Position numbers and translations under genes: made by a program. Of a DNA stretch of 64,000 nt, positions 22,901-31,060 are shown piece after piece (positions within the stretch are counted from its first letter, which is position 1; each line of letters opens with the position of its first letter). The notes under the pieces were generated by a model. The model made no database searches. It saw only the letters and a program-made list of their open reading frames with translations, and was not told the DNA's origin. This DNA is from Siphonodentalium dalli (Eukaryota; Mollusca; Scaphopoda; Gadilida; Siphonodentaliidae), in contig CP136065.1 in the NCBI GenBank assembly GCA_032622095.1, positions 24,377,141 through 24,441,140 on the forward strand. Direction: 5' to 3'.

Positions 22901-25411
22901 CGCAAAAATGCCACAGTTGAGTTATGTCTTGAAACGGCAAACGTTTGTGTCACAAATAATAGATCGCAGATAATAACTTCATTTCCAATTCTGGAGAGAT
23001 AAACTTTTTCGCAAATTCCTTACCGAGGAGTATTTTATTATCCGAAGGTTTTGACATCAGTAATGTGTTTTCCTTTCTGTGATGGACGAGATCTTTTAAC
23101 ACAGCGCGGTGTCTATATTTGGCTATCTATCTACTCACACCGAGCAGCTCTGGTGGAGGAAAATAATGCCTTCTTGAAGGGACATACACTCTTTAAAGTA
23201 GGGCCTAATGCTTTCAACCCCAAATTTATAAATATAAAATATATTATATATGGTGTTATAAGACGAAATGTCCACACAAAATGATTGACAAATTTGCCAA
23301 TTTGTGAATCCGGCCATATTGGCTATCTGTTCTCGACGATCAACTTTGGTGGAGAAAAAAAAACATAATATTGGCATCGCATAAGATTTACAACCTCAAA
23401 TTCTGAAGAAACAGAAACAGAAACAGCAATCAAAGTAGCCAGCCACAGCGATGAAGTCGATTCTTTTCAGAAGATAACTAAATTGAGGTATTTCTTCTGG
23501 CAATTTAATGTGAATGTTACATTTTCGACCGCCCTTCAATGGGTAACCGCCTATACACATATGAAGCGGCTTGCGTAAATAATAAAACCTGGTATAATGT
23601 TTAAAACCTCAAAATGTCAATATGAGGGTTTACAGGTATTATTATACAATGGACGAGTACAAGAAAACACATACTGTACTATACCCAACATTGTATAATG
23701 ACATTTTTTATTATCCATCTGTATGTTATCCAAATGAAGTAATCCGGAGTCGATTCAAGTCCAATGTGACATTCGGGAGTCCAATATGACCTTTTCCCGG
23801 ATTATCATGTGGCGGCTTTTGCCCAATCAGAAATAGTGTTAGTAAAGGGATGGATAATACTACTAATAATAATAAAATATTACATATCAACACAATGAGC
23901 GTAGCTAGTTATATAACCAAAATGCTGCAGGCCATTCTTTCCAGAAGAAAATAAAATTATTTGAGATAATTATTTTCTTGATTTGAAGTAAGAAGGATAT
24001 ATTTTCGACCACATTTCATATAGTTAACCACCAATATATACGGAAGTCAATAATCGGGTGTAATTGCGCACAATGAAAGGTCATTGGGGTTTTATTACTT
24101 GGTTAATAAAGTCACGAAAAGTGTGGAAATATGCAGTATATTTCGTGTCACAAACAGTCTCCCCATTTTCTGAAGGTTACAGTAATGCCCTAAATAATCG
24201 ACTCCTTAACTACAGCAGAATTATGGATAACTTTTCAGGATTTAGTCGGAATATGGCTTGCTGCCATTCATCTGAAAGCTCTCTCTGAAAATTGTGGTAG
24301 TCTCGTGGTCAGATTATATCAACAGGGTTACCATGGCAACAGGCATGTACTACAAAGGTGTTTCTCGAAATTTCTTGTGCTTTCCTCTGATCTACAATCG
24401 TAGAAATGTAGAAATCTTTTGACTTACATTTGAATTTTAGGGGATAGGTTCTGACCAGAAGTTTTTGAGACTAATTTAGTTATTTGACATCGAAAACATA
24501 ATTATCATTTTAAACTAGACAATATATTTTGTTCTGGGCAGCGTGAAGTGGTCAGTTGCTATGGAGACGCTATATAAACAATATATACATATTTTGAGAA
24601 ATCACATCCCAACAGATAGGCGTCACACTATAGTGGGGCGAGTAGATGACAAAATCATTCATTTTGTAGTAAAAGAACTATATTTTGCAAGACATGAATA
24701 TAAGTCAAACTGGATATCACAGGGAGCTGGAAAATGCCCACCGTTGCCATGACAACCATTTTTGTGAAAACGCTTCTTTTTCTCCAAATGCTAGCTCTTG
24801 GTTATTCGGCCGCAATAAGCAGAACGCGGGCTGGTATTCGGGATTTATGGAGTTGGGGTCGAAACCCTTCTATTTGGTTGGTCAATACATTGTCAATAAA
24901 TGTGTATTAGGTCCAACCATATCCGTACTCGCGCATGTTAAAGGTTGGTTAACCCGAACTGCCCTGGCAAGCGCATTATGGCGGGAGTGGCCCATCAACA
25001 CTTACCTTCAATAGTGTCACATTCCCTATACAAATTCATTGTCTGTATGAAAAGAAAAACTTCTGATCTCACTAAAGTTTTGTTCTTAGCGCCATCATCT
25101 AGAAGAAAATAAGATTTCACGTACACCGGAGAATCGTATGTGTGTTCCGTTGCCAGCTGGTCATGTTTCGTTGTATTTCGGAAGTGTCCGTGAATTTCGA
25201 TGTAGGAATCCGTGTCGCCTGGACGTATTACCTTCGTGTTGTTCACTTTTTTGAAGGAATTAAGCAGAAATTTGTAGTTAAAGCCCTTGTATTCCCAATA
25301 ATCGGTGGTCGTCGACACTATTAGCAGGACGGTTACATTTCCAGCAAATATTAAGGTGCTGTAGTTGCAAATTTTCACCATCCTGTCTTTCCATTTAGAA
25401 GAAAGGGGCAT
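4583..25411 (-). CDS. Claudin/PMP22/CACNG-superfamily tetraspan membrane protein (four-exon gene)
   Basis: Join of 25411-25006, 17381-17271, 11782-11645 and 4923-4583 on the minus strand. The lengths 406+111+138+341 give 996 nt, or 331 residues plus stop. Each junction is GT-AG in phase 1, and the join reads through without a stop. Seen in the protein: TM1 about residues 14-34; a long first extracellular loop with NxT sequons at N57, N79 and N110 and cysteines C131 and C152; TM2 about 177-198; TM3 about 207-228; TM4 about 263-284 starting YGWSF; and a basic 47-residue C-tail. Claudins, PMP22 and calcium-channel gamma subunits share this layout, a cysteine pair in loop 1, and (gamma subunits) YGWSF at TM4. 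Role by inference: cell-junction or channel-accessory protein in the plasma membrane. The exact subfamily is unresolved; Clc-like or CACNG-like are the alternatives. Confidence 0.8.
4967..5190 (+). mobile_element. Family E dispersed repeat (source of the 19-bp minisatellite unit)
   Basis: It starts with a short foldback (GAATTTATGACTGGAGTCAT...). Then come ATTATTGCCATGTTGTTTGC, a CATGAGTGTATTTTG segment and GGAGATGGTCCCATAAATGG, ending at TACCCCTTTAA. Copies lie at 19670-19815 (inverted, partial) and 20285-22555, where the internal ATAATTACCATGTTGTTT is expanded to over 2 kb. It lies in intron 3 of the tetraspan gene. Confidence 0.65.
5222..5340 (+). mobile_element. Half copy of hAT-like foldback MITE
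   Basis: It begins CAAGCCCTGAAATAGTGTG and includes AGAATGAGGTCCTCATAGGG and CCTCATTCTGCTGAGG. These match the left half of the complete element at 40630-40883. The right half and the closing inverted repeat are missing. Intronic. Confidence 0.6.
5341..6330. other. Intron 3 sequence, nothing recognised
   Basis: AT-rich intronic DNA between the half MITE and the foldback. No exon-like ORF with splice sites and no clear repeat was found. Confidence 0.35.
6331..6470. repeat. 140-bp foldback (inverted repeat) element
   Basis: The left arm reads ACACACGTAGTGTTTCTGAA, then TTTACACCACTCGTGGGATT, then GATGATTTAATACCACAC. The right arm is its reverse complement with few mismatches. The loop is very short (CTCGCTAAAGCTCG). 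No coding content. It lies just 5' of the LINE remnant. Confidence 0.75.
6505..10420 (+). pseudogene. Decayed L1/Tx1-type LINE (endonuclease + reverse transcriptase)
   Basis: The fragments lie in the correct order but in shifting frames with many stops. First comes an AP-endonuclease start (SFNCIGLG near 6515). Next is an endonuclease middle (6765-6980, GVWNMVRDIKLYTY), which resumes after the inserted hairpin element with YRSDHSIITLSM and WKFNNSLL (7585-7690). RT fragments follow: LSNGKIPGLSGFSVEFYK (about 8305-8355), the RQGVITLIPQ region (about 8430), LLLIDFE.AFDS (about 8695-8735), CRQGYSLSPYIF (about 8880) and YAD.K (about 9010). C-terminal remnants reach about 10400 (RDWGLLLG). The order and motifs match the L1/Tx1 clade. 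The element is dead and antisense within intron 3 of the tetraspan gene. Confidence 0.8.
6983..7450 (+). mobile_element. Hairpin composite element, TATGTGACCCGCC-ended (type I linker)
   Basis: A 468-bp symmetric element inserted into the LINE endonuclease region. The ends are CATATGTGACCCGCCATATC and its reverse complement, followed inward by AGTCGGGATTTTT and the CCTTGTG/CACAGGG boxes. The 69-bp hairpins lie at 7039-7107 and 7326-7394, in inverted orientation to each other. The linker is about 218 bp and carries CCCTGCAGGGAGCCCC and GGGGCTCTGTATGGG. The termini share a CATATG palindrome, so a TA target duplication is possible but ambiguous. No ORF of its own. Confidence 0.8.
10680..10735 (+). 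repeat. Short copy of the AATATGAACC repeat
   Basis: TCCAATATGAACCAATGTGA and then CACGAGGATATGTT match the small tandem repeat at 17765-17900, which ends in the same TGCACGAGGATATGTT. Confidence 0.5.
11130..11350 (+). repeat. Dispersed repeat with GGACGGAC tract and GTCCCCCGA hairpin
   Basis: The order is AACTTGACCTGTATTTTGG, AAAGTTATCATCCGGAA, a GGACGGACGCAC microsatellite at about 11271-11306, and the inverted repeat GTCCCCCGA/TCGGGGGAC near 11322-11348. A same-strand relative lies at 41250-41440. This design is typical of abundant molluscan dispersed repeats. Confidence 0.6.
11645..11782 (-). CDS. Tetraspan gene, coding exon 3 (TM2 and start of TM3)
   Basis: The acceptor TTTTGTAG lies just before 11782, and the donor GTGCGT follows TTCTCAG at 11645. 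The exon is 138 nt, phase 1 at both ends. It encodes residues 174-218, starting LEVAAFTSALL. It includes TM2 (through GAGVLLGGY), the short intracellular loop SISKQTS, and the first part of TM3 ending SSLFS. A hydrophobic segment continued exactly by exon 4 supports the assignment. Confidence 0.8.
12285..12480 (+). repeat. Dispersed repeat with coding-like relic
   Basis: A copy in the opposite orientation lies at about 37775-37980. Both translate to related strings (FSILVFVVLW and, near the end, WEVCPLM here; FSILVNVVLW and WEVCPFVM there). This suggests an old transposon fragment with residual coding similarity. The source family was not identified. Confidence 0.5.
12540..12861 (-). mobile_element. 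Family B TTAA-ended MITE, minus orientation
   Basis: Bounded by TTAA at 12540-12543 and 12858-12861. It contains GCGGCGTTGGCGGTGGGTAT, GGTAAACATAAAGAGCGTT and CTGATATGGAAATAAT in the order opposite to the 3415 copy. It is shorter, with an internal deletion relative to 39613-40105. It lies in intron 2. Confidence 0.7.
13714..13990 (+). repeat. Dispersed repeat, copy 1
   Basis: GATCCGATTTTTCTAAATT, GGGGCGTCTTGATA, ACACACGTCCATCCTGCA and TTGCACGAATAC recur in the same order and strand at 18848-19110. No ORF. The nature is unknown. Confidence 0.5.
14611..15716 (-). mobile_element. Tandem array (2.2 units of 499 bp) of hairpin composite elements
   Basis: Units span 14611-15109 and 15110-15608, with a partial third unit to about 15716. 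Adjacent units are nearly identical. Each full unit has a leader with two copies of CTGTGTGACGGAAAGCAATTT, then CCCTGTG, a hairpin, the type I linker in reverse orientation, a second hairpin and CACAGGG. The hairpins are at 14751-14819, 15028-15096, 15250-15318 and 15527-15595. The ORFs across it are only translations of the palindrome. It lies in intron 2. Confidence 0.8.
16706..17081 (+). mobile_element. piggyBac-like TTAA MITE carrying the hairpin module
   Basis: TTAA duplications lie at 16706-16709 and 17078-17081. The termini are CCCTTTACCCAACA and TGTTGGGTAAAGGG. TTAA targets with CCC-starting ends are characteristic of piggyBac elements. Inside are CCCTGTG, hairpin 16736-16804, a short AT linker, hairpin 16860-16928 and CACAGGG. 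A right arm follows (CAATGAGCCGGTTCCAATGA, then TTATTTGGCCG). It sits about 190 bp from exon 2 of the tetraspan gene, in intron 2. Confidence 0.85.
17271..17381 (-). CDS. Tetraspan gene, coding exon 2 (second half of extracellular loop 1)
   Basis: The acceptor TCATTTCCAG lies just before 17381, and the donor GTAAGT follows 17271. The exon is 111 nt, phase 1 at both ends, encoding residues 137-172. It supplies the second loop cysteine (C152 in ENRCFYFFQ), which pairs with C131 of exon 1 by family analogy, and it ends YGYGDVQ before TM2. Without it the join is still in frame but the second cysteine is lost. That, with the good splice sites, argues that it is a real exon. Confidence 0.75.
17765..17900 (+). 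repeat. Small tandem repeat, about four 30-40-bp units
   Basis: Units of the form GTCCAATATGAACCTATATG followed by TGAATACAT, ending TGCACGAGGATATGTT. Related sequence is at 10680-10735. Intron 1. Confidence 0.6.
18001..18447 (+). mobile_element. Hairpin composite element, TATGTGACCCGCC-ended, second copy
   Basis: Same architecture and linker orientation as 6983-7450. The left hairpin 18056-18124 has several substitutions. The right hairpin 18342-18394 has lost its centre (about 16 bp), leaving the two 27-bp arms abutting. The ends read ATATGTGACCCGCC and GGCGGGTCACATAT. Intron 1. Confidence 0.8.
18848..19110 (+). repeat. Dispersed repeat, copy 2 of the 13714 family
   Basis: Shares GATCCGATTTTTCTAAATT, GGGGCGTCTTAATA and ACACACGTCCATTCTGCA with 13714-13990, with many substitutions. 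Non-coding. Confidence 0.5.
19670..19815 (-). mobile_element. Family E repeat, inverted partial copy
   Basis: TTATGGGACCATCTC, TGAATTTGAGCCATG, AAATACACTCATGTGCTC and AACAACATGGTAATTAC are the reverse complement of the 4967-5190 repeat. It has only one ATTACCATGTTGTT motif, so it is an unexpanded copy. Confidence 0.65.
20285..22555 (+). repeat. 19-bp minisatellite (about 2.1 kb) expanded inside a family E repeat
   Basis: From about 20328 to 22414 the unit TTATAATTACCATGTTGTT (19 bp) repeats about 105 times. It has a 22-bp variant carrying an extra TTA and a C/T variant (ACCGTG). The left flank has the GAAAACGAGTTAACGACTCG foldback. The right flank has the ATGAGTGTATATTGC, GGAGATGGTCCCATAAATGG and CCCCCTTTAA segments of family E. 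The array therefore grew from an internal motif of the mobile repeat. It lies in intron 1. Confidence 0.9.
22560..25005. other. Intron 1 sequence, no further gene recognised
   Basis: AT-rich intronic DNA. A (CAGAAA)-like run lies near 23408-23425. The ORF antisense to exon 1 near 24685-25014 has no recognisable similarity. No additional exon with compatible phase was recognised. Confidence 0.35.
25006..25411 (-). CDS. Tetraspan gene, coding exon 1 (start, TM1, extracellular loop 1)
   Basis: The start is the first ATG of the open frame at 25411. A second ATG lies at codon 11. No in-frame stop was seen in the roughly 40 bases upstream, so a longer N terminus or a non-coding upstream exon is possible. 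The exon encodes residues 1-135 plus one base. TM1 lies about 14-34, followed by TDYW, then a loop with three NxT sequons and LYREC at 127-131. That stands where claudins and gamma subunits have a W-GLW-C-type motif; here tyrosine replaces the tryptophan. The donor is a perfect GTAAGT directly after 25006. Confidence 0.8.
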
Positions 25412-26360
25412 GTTAGTCAGCCTTACGTTAAACGGGTAACAAGAAATATGTTCCTCGTGCGGAAAGCTCTAGTTTCAGTAAACCAACTTCCGTTATTTAC
25501 ACAGTATCTCCAACATGTATTCAGAAGTAGAATATCACACATCATTCAACGGAAGGTATTTCTTGATTATTCCAATAGTCTGTGTTATTTTACCTGGATT
25601 TGAGATTCTATACGCTTGGTTATCATAATATTAAGTGGGTTATTGAATCTGTATAGGGCTCGTTTAACATGTTCGTTGCCCGGACCACCGTGCACCTCAC
25701 GGCCGCTTTCGAGTAATTAGACGATGATTCGATAATGCTCTCACGTCCGAGTCGTCACCTGAGCAGTGTGTCGTTGACGTACTAATGGAATCAGTCTGTG
25801 TCTGGAATATAAACGGAACAGATAGTTATTTCGCATGCAGCCGCCATATTCACAATGCCAAAATCAGAAACGTTATTGGATATATTATCCTGTACAGAAT
25901 CAACTATTATTTTCTTTATCAGACCAACTCAACTATATTTTCTGAGCAGGAATGTGATAGCAGTAGTGGGGGTCAATATAACCCCAACCTTGGTCAAATT
26001 TTCAACATTTGTTGGAAATTTCTTGCCTCACACAACATTTTTTTGAAATTTTGCACAACATAATTATATATCACTGTTAGATTATTCCAACCAATAATAA
26101 GTAGGGAATATGATGTTTTAGACAAACAGTAACATAGTTATATATCTAGTCCACATTTTGGTCTGAAATTGCTATCAGTTTGGCAATTTTCCAACCTTAT
26201 GGGGTATCATGTTGGAAATATCCAATAGTTGAAAAGTTAAATGGCGCGCAAATGGACGAGGATTTAGATCTGTTTCCAAGGCGAGGTGCAGTTGCAAATT
26301 TCAGGGTGGACACCGCCAACCATCAAGCCACGTCTCTTGTTTTGAGTCAAAAATATATAG
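25412..26360. other. Upstream region of the tetraspan gene
   Basis: The presumed 5' UTR and promoter side of the minus-strand gene. No obvious TATA box or CpG-rich core could be assigned. A TTCCAAC/TTTGTTGG-rich stretch near 25970-26240 resembles other dispersed sequence in the window. Confidence 0.3.
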
Positions 26361-26520
26361 AGAGTAATCAATTGGTTCCGAAAATTACGTTATATAATTC
26401 ACGAGAGGCCAAAGACGTCGGTAAGAAACGAGTGCCCGTTAGCGTACGAGTTTCTTACCTAAACGTCTCTCACCTCGTGTGAATTATTTAATGTAACTCT
26501 CGGAACTAATTGATTACTCT
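26361..26520. repeat. 160-bp foldback element
   Basis: The left arm starts AGAGTAATCAATTGGTTCCG and passes through AATTCACGAGAGG and GTAAGAAACGAG. The right arm mirrors it to CGGAACTAATTGATTACTCT. The loop is about 14 nt (TGCCCGTTAGCGTA). Arm identity is high. Non-coding. Confidence 0.75.
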
Positions 26521-27610
26521 ATTTATTACACTTCTGGTTCGCCAAATAGGATTATAACACACATAATTAATGCATGGAAGTCGCGATGTAGAGAAAGATT
26601 ATCCACCGAAATTTCAGTCAAGATCAGTAAGCGACGTAACGTCAATAACGTAACGAGAAATGACATAATTCACTATTGACATTACCATTTTTAATTAACG
26701 GTGTTTTCAATGGAAATCGCGCATAGGAGTGTAATAAAAATCATTAATGTACAGGGGGACAGTTTAGAAGATAAAATGTTCAAGAAACTTTGGTAACCAT
26801 TTTTCAGGGCTCTTAAATTTGAACGCAAAAATCTGTTTGATATCCGTTGTTTTGCAGTATCCGAGATGAGGTTGTTGGGATATCTCATTAGTCTAATAGC
26901 TTGCTGCTATCTTTGGAAAATATATAAATAAGTGCTTGTTGATATTGCTAGACGTAATAACTTGCCGCCATTGTCGAGCAAATTATGACTTCATTTCCGG
27001 CCTTGTGGTCGCACGTGGTGTTGTATGTTGTCGATAAGTTATTGTTGTTGCTGTGCGTGTTCCCCATCTCGCAATCCTAATCTGGCGAATACGGTAGAAA
27101 ATTTAGATTGATGGCTCGTAATTGAAGTCATTCATTCCAGATTTAACATGGCGTTGATTCTGCCAGATGCGCAACAGAAATAAAACGTTGACCGACAGAA
27201 CATAATCTGAGCGTGTAACTAGATCAACCTGATTAAGGCGTTCGTAGAAGACACGATTTCACTGTTTGATACAAGCCAGTTCACTCTCAAACAAAACATG
27301 TGATTCGTTATCGGTATTATAATTGCTCATTCGATTTTTAGCTCATTCGACCTCAGCACGGATATAGCCGATTGCATTTTGGATTCCAGTTGTGCTGATA
27401 TCTTCACAGAAATTCTCATGGGGTTTAGTCGTGTATGGAACGCGAATTTTATTGTTAGGGGTTAGCCTCGTTTTGGGCCATTATAACAACGTATTCAGTC
27501 TGATTGGCTACACAGTGAGTCAATTTCACTAGGATGTCAATTTCTTTACTAAATACTAATTAATGAATTTTGGAAATGTTCAGATACCATAGGTCGTTTG
27601 TTGAACTTAT

Positions 27611-27868
27611 TTTCTCCCACCCCTACACATTTTAGCGCAGGCAGCCCGTGTGGGATAGCTTGGTGAGATTTCCCTTTCTCCCATCCCTACACATTTTAAC
27701 GCAGGCAGCACGTGTGGGATAGCTGGGTGAGATTTCCCTTTCTCCCACCCCTATACACATTTTAGCACAGGCAGCCCGTGTGGGATAGCTTGGTGAGATT
27801 TCCCTTTCTCCCACCCCTACACATTTTAGCACAGGCAGCCCGTGTGGGATAGCTTTGTGAGATTTCCC
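27611..27868. repeat. 64-bp tandem repeat, four units
   Basis: Units at 27611-27674, 27675-27738, 27739-27804 (2-bp insertion) and 27805-27868. The shared core is TTTCTCCCACCCCTACACAT followed by GTGTGGGATAGCT. The minus-strand ORF across it is a repeat translation, not a gene. Confidence 0.9.
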
Positions 27869-27944
27869 TGACTGCTTTACCTATTTAATTAGGAGCCGGA
27901 ACTAATTTAACAATCCGTCATCATGTTTTGTGTGAACTAAAACA

Positions 27945-28914
27945 ATGGCGACCAACCAGTCACGCTTCACGTTTCAAGTAAATAAATACGGACGAATTCT
28001 TGGACGCTAATACAAATCACGAAGAACCTTCAACATATAACAATTGCAGACGTAGAGTTGCATAACATGCAATATAAACGACTAATTGTCCGAACACATT
28101 CCATCAAACGGAAGGCCCCAAAGCGAAACTGGCATTACTTGCACATTTCGTAACACGTAAACAATAGCCGCTTCACAAATGACGAACGAAATAGTTCCAC
28201 ATTCGAACAGTTGTCATTGTTGCAATAAATCGTCGAACTAACATTTGTCTGTCATATATACACATGTTTCCTTTTCTAATGGTACCGATATGGACATTTC
28301 CCATGACAAACATGATTAGTCTAGTTGTTTATACTTCATATCAATACGCGCGTTTCTCGGAATGTATGCAGGTTCAACGATGTGACGTATTGATGTCGAT
28401 TTCACAAGACCATCTCGATTTCTCTATAACGTATTAACCCAACCATGGCGACCAACCAGTTACGCTTCACGTTTCAAGTAAATAAATACGGACGAATTCG
28501 TAGACGCTAATACAAATAGAGATAAGCCTCCAACATAAGAACCTTCAACATAACAGACGCAGAGTTGCATAACATGCAATATAAACGACTAATTCTGAGA
28601 ACTCATTCCATCAAACGGAAGGCCCAAAGCGAAACTGGCATTACTTGCACATTTCGTAACACGTAAACAATAGCCACTTCACAAATAACGAACGAAATAG
28701 TTCCACATTCGAACAGTTGTCATATTTTAAAAACATCGTCGAACGCGTCTAACTAACATTTGTCTGTCATATATACACATGTTTCCTTTTTAGTCTAGTT
28801 GTATATAATTCATATCAATACGCGCGTGTCTTGGAATCTATGCAGGTTCAACGATGTGACGTATTCATGTCGATTTCACAAGACCATGTCGATTTCACTC
28901 TAACGTATTAACCC
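27945..28914 (+). repeat. Direct duplication of about 480 bp, head to tail
   Basis: Copy 1 (about 27945-28443) and copy 2 (about 28444-28914) both begin ATGGCGACCAACCAGT and both end TAACGTATTAACCC. They share AAACGGAAGGCCC, ACGTAAACAATAGCC and CAATACGCGCGT. Copy 2 has deletions, including loss of the GGTACCGATATGGAC segment. No ORF is conserved. Confidence 0.85.
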
Positions 28915-29890
28915 TGCGCGCACGGGTAAAGCGCTTTGTTTTTACAGTATATACCAAAGAGTATATATACCGAAATTATCCCAGATAATCACAAATATCG
29001 CATCAGATTTTCCCCCAGATGTACCGTTACGAAGCTACTGGAATGTGCCAGATTGGTATAAAACAAAAAATCAGAATGAGGCTCTTGGGTTGGTAGAAGA
29101 ATGATACATCATTACCTGGGATGTGGGCATGGAAAAATCTCACCCTCGGGGCCAGATATTTGGTCCCTCGGGTGATATTTTTCCATCCCACACCCCAGAT
29201 CATGATGAATAATATTAATCTCAACATCTACCACCAGTTATTACGATTCCTTGTACAATTCTATTGTCGTCTGCTGATATTTCCTAACCATTCCCCCAGA
29301 TGAATAATAGACCATTCCAATGTATATTTGTATAGCTGGTGGGGGAATCTATTCAGTAAAGAACAGGTTAACCGACTATCAGAATAAGTCGAGGTTCCCT
29401 CCAGTTTGGTATATTTAGAACACGCCCATAGTAGCCGAGAATAAAACCACAATACCACGAGTGGTGAACATTTTGTACTCTCGGCTATAATGCAAGTATA
29501 CATTTACGTCATGAAGTCAGATTTTTTCTGAGCGATCAGTCACTTGGAATTATACCATTCATATGTGTCCTAAATGTAGTTCATATAACTCTAGCAATCT
29601 ACAATGCAACATTTGATTGAAATGCAGGAATTTTTCCTCATATCTAAGTTATATCATGACAACTTCCAATTTTAAATGAATGTGCCATAGGAAATATTTT
29701 GCTTGAACATACGGCCAATATGAAACTATATATACTTGTTGTAATAACGTATATCATTAGACTTATAAATGAATTTTAATGGTTTTCTAAGTGTCCGATA
29801 GCTATCCAATTTATTTTAATAGTTTGTCCGTTTAGTTTGGCAAGATTGAACACTCCTAATTTTTGAGTGAGCGGTATAACTTCCTTTTAT
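28915..29890. other. Intergenic, partial family D fragment only
   Basis: A partial family D-like segment lies near 29280-29370 (TGAATAATAGACCATTCCAA). An inverted pair CTCACCCTCGGGGCCAGATA / GGTGATATTTTTCC lies near 29135-29185. No gene recognised. Confidence 0.35.
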
Positions 29891-30178
29891 GTTTACAATT
29901 TTAATAATTTTTTCTTGTATTCTTTAACAATTTTATAATTTCACCCTTACAGAGCCCCAGACAAACATGAGCAGACGACACTCTTCTATATGCTTCTATA
30001 TATGTGTGGGGCTCCCTGCAGGGAAATGGATGTTTTTTATTTTATGTCCTAAAAATTGTAAGAAACATTTAATTAAAAAAATGAAAAACAATTGTTAGGC
30101 CAATGCATTCTCTTATATATGCGAGGCGACCTATGGTCGACTGGCATATACAAGAGAATGCATTGGCACACGGTAAAA
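29890..30178 (-). mobile_element. Truncated hairpin element (type I linker, one hairpin)
   Basis: It begins inside the linker (TTTTAATAATTTTTTCTTG), runs through GAGCCCCAGACAAACATGAG and reaches the hairpin 30099-30167, followed by CACACGGT. The partner hairpin and outer end are missing. Confidence 0.75.
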
Positions 30179-30410
30179 ACTGTTTTTGTTAAGGACATAT
30201 TTATAGAAATAAATACATGAATCACGAAGAGATGGTGGTAGTTGTAACGAATAACATCATTCTATCGCAAAAACGATTGCCGTAAATTGTAAAATCTGAG
30301 CACGATTTCCAAAATTCGCGGCAAATAAAAATGTTACAAAATAGACACATGATTAATGTGAGAATTCACACCAGTGTTCGATATAATATAATAAATAATG
30401 TATGCATGGC

Positions 30411-30525
30411 TTGGGGTTGACTATGCCAAAATAGTGGTCCTCGGGGGGGGGGGGGGGGTAGTCCGCGGCTCGTGAAATACTCCTCCTCTCGGACCACTAT
30501 TTTGGTAAACTCCAAGTCATGTATT
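30411..30525. repeat. Inverted repeat with G homopolymer
   Basis: CCAAAATAGTGGTCC on the left is mirrored by GGACCACTATTTTGG on the right, with flanking CTTGGGGTT.../...AACTCCAAG. Between them is an 18-19-nt G run from about 30443. Non-coding. Confidence 0.6.
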
Positions 30526-31060
30526 ATCTATATAATATCTATATAATATAATATCTATATAATCTAACGTAGGCATTTCTCTTCGCAATATTAACATAGT
30601 CATTACTCTTCGTATATGGCCGAAAAAACAATTGAAAGAGTTTTAAGAGCGGCAATCTTTTGGGTCTTAACTTAGCTCAGCATCGCCCCTGTACATATGT
30701 TGCCCTAAAATTAGTTCTACGAGTGAGGTAGTAACATAGAGAGTTGTTGTCGAATTTTGCGCATTAGAATTTAGATCGGCCCTTGAGCCAACATCCCAAT
30801 AGGGCCAGTTTAGTTTCTCAGAATAACACAAAATGAATTCAAAAGTCTTTGATAAAATTGTAAGAAATCCTTACATGCTATACACGATACATGACGGCAA
30901 CGTAGTTATTGTATATAAGGACTTGTCACATCCGGTTGTAACCAGCAATCAAATTATCTCTCTCTCTAAACGTTTCGTCTGTCAAACCACTGATTCTCTG
31001 CTGTTATTCTGGATTATTCTACTGTTACTCTGATCCTATATATATGTTTATTGCCTCCTC

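Noticed and set aside
24685-25014. Plus-strand ORF of 109 residues next to exon 1
   Set aside because: It runs opposite to the tetraspan gene and its splice donor; no recognisable domain.
27632-27832. Minus-strand ORF with an internal peptide repeat
   Set aside because: It is created by the 64-bp tandem repeat; no start context or family similarity.
30443-30461. G run as a G-quadruplex regulatory element
   Set aside because: A single homopolymer in the loop of an inverted repeat, with no promoter nearby. Homopolymers of this length also occur at 341-355, 2618-2629 and 47613-47630.
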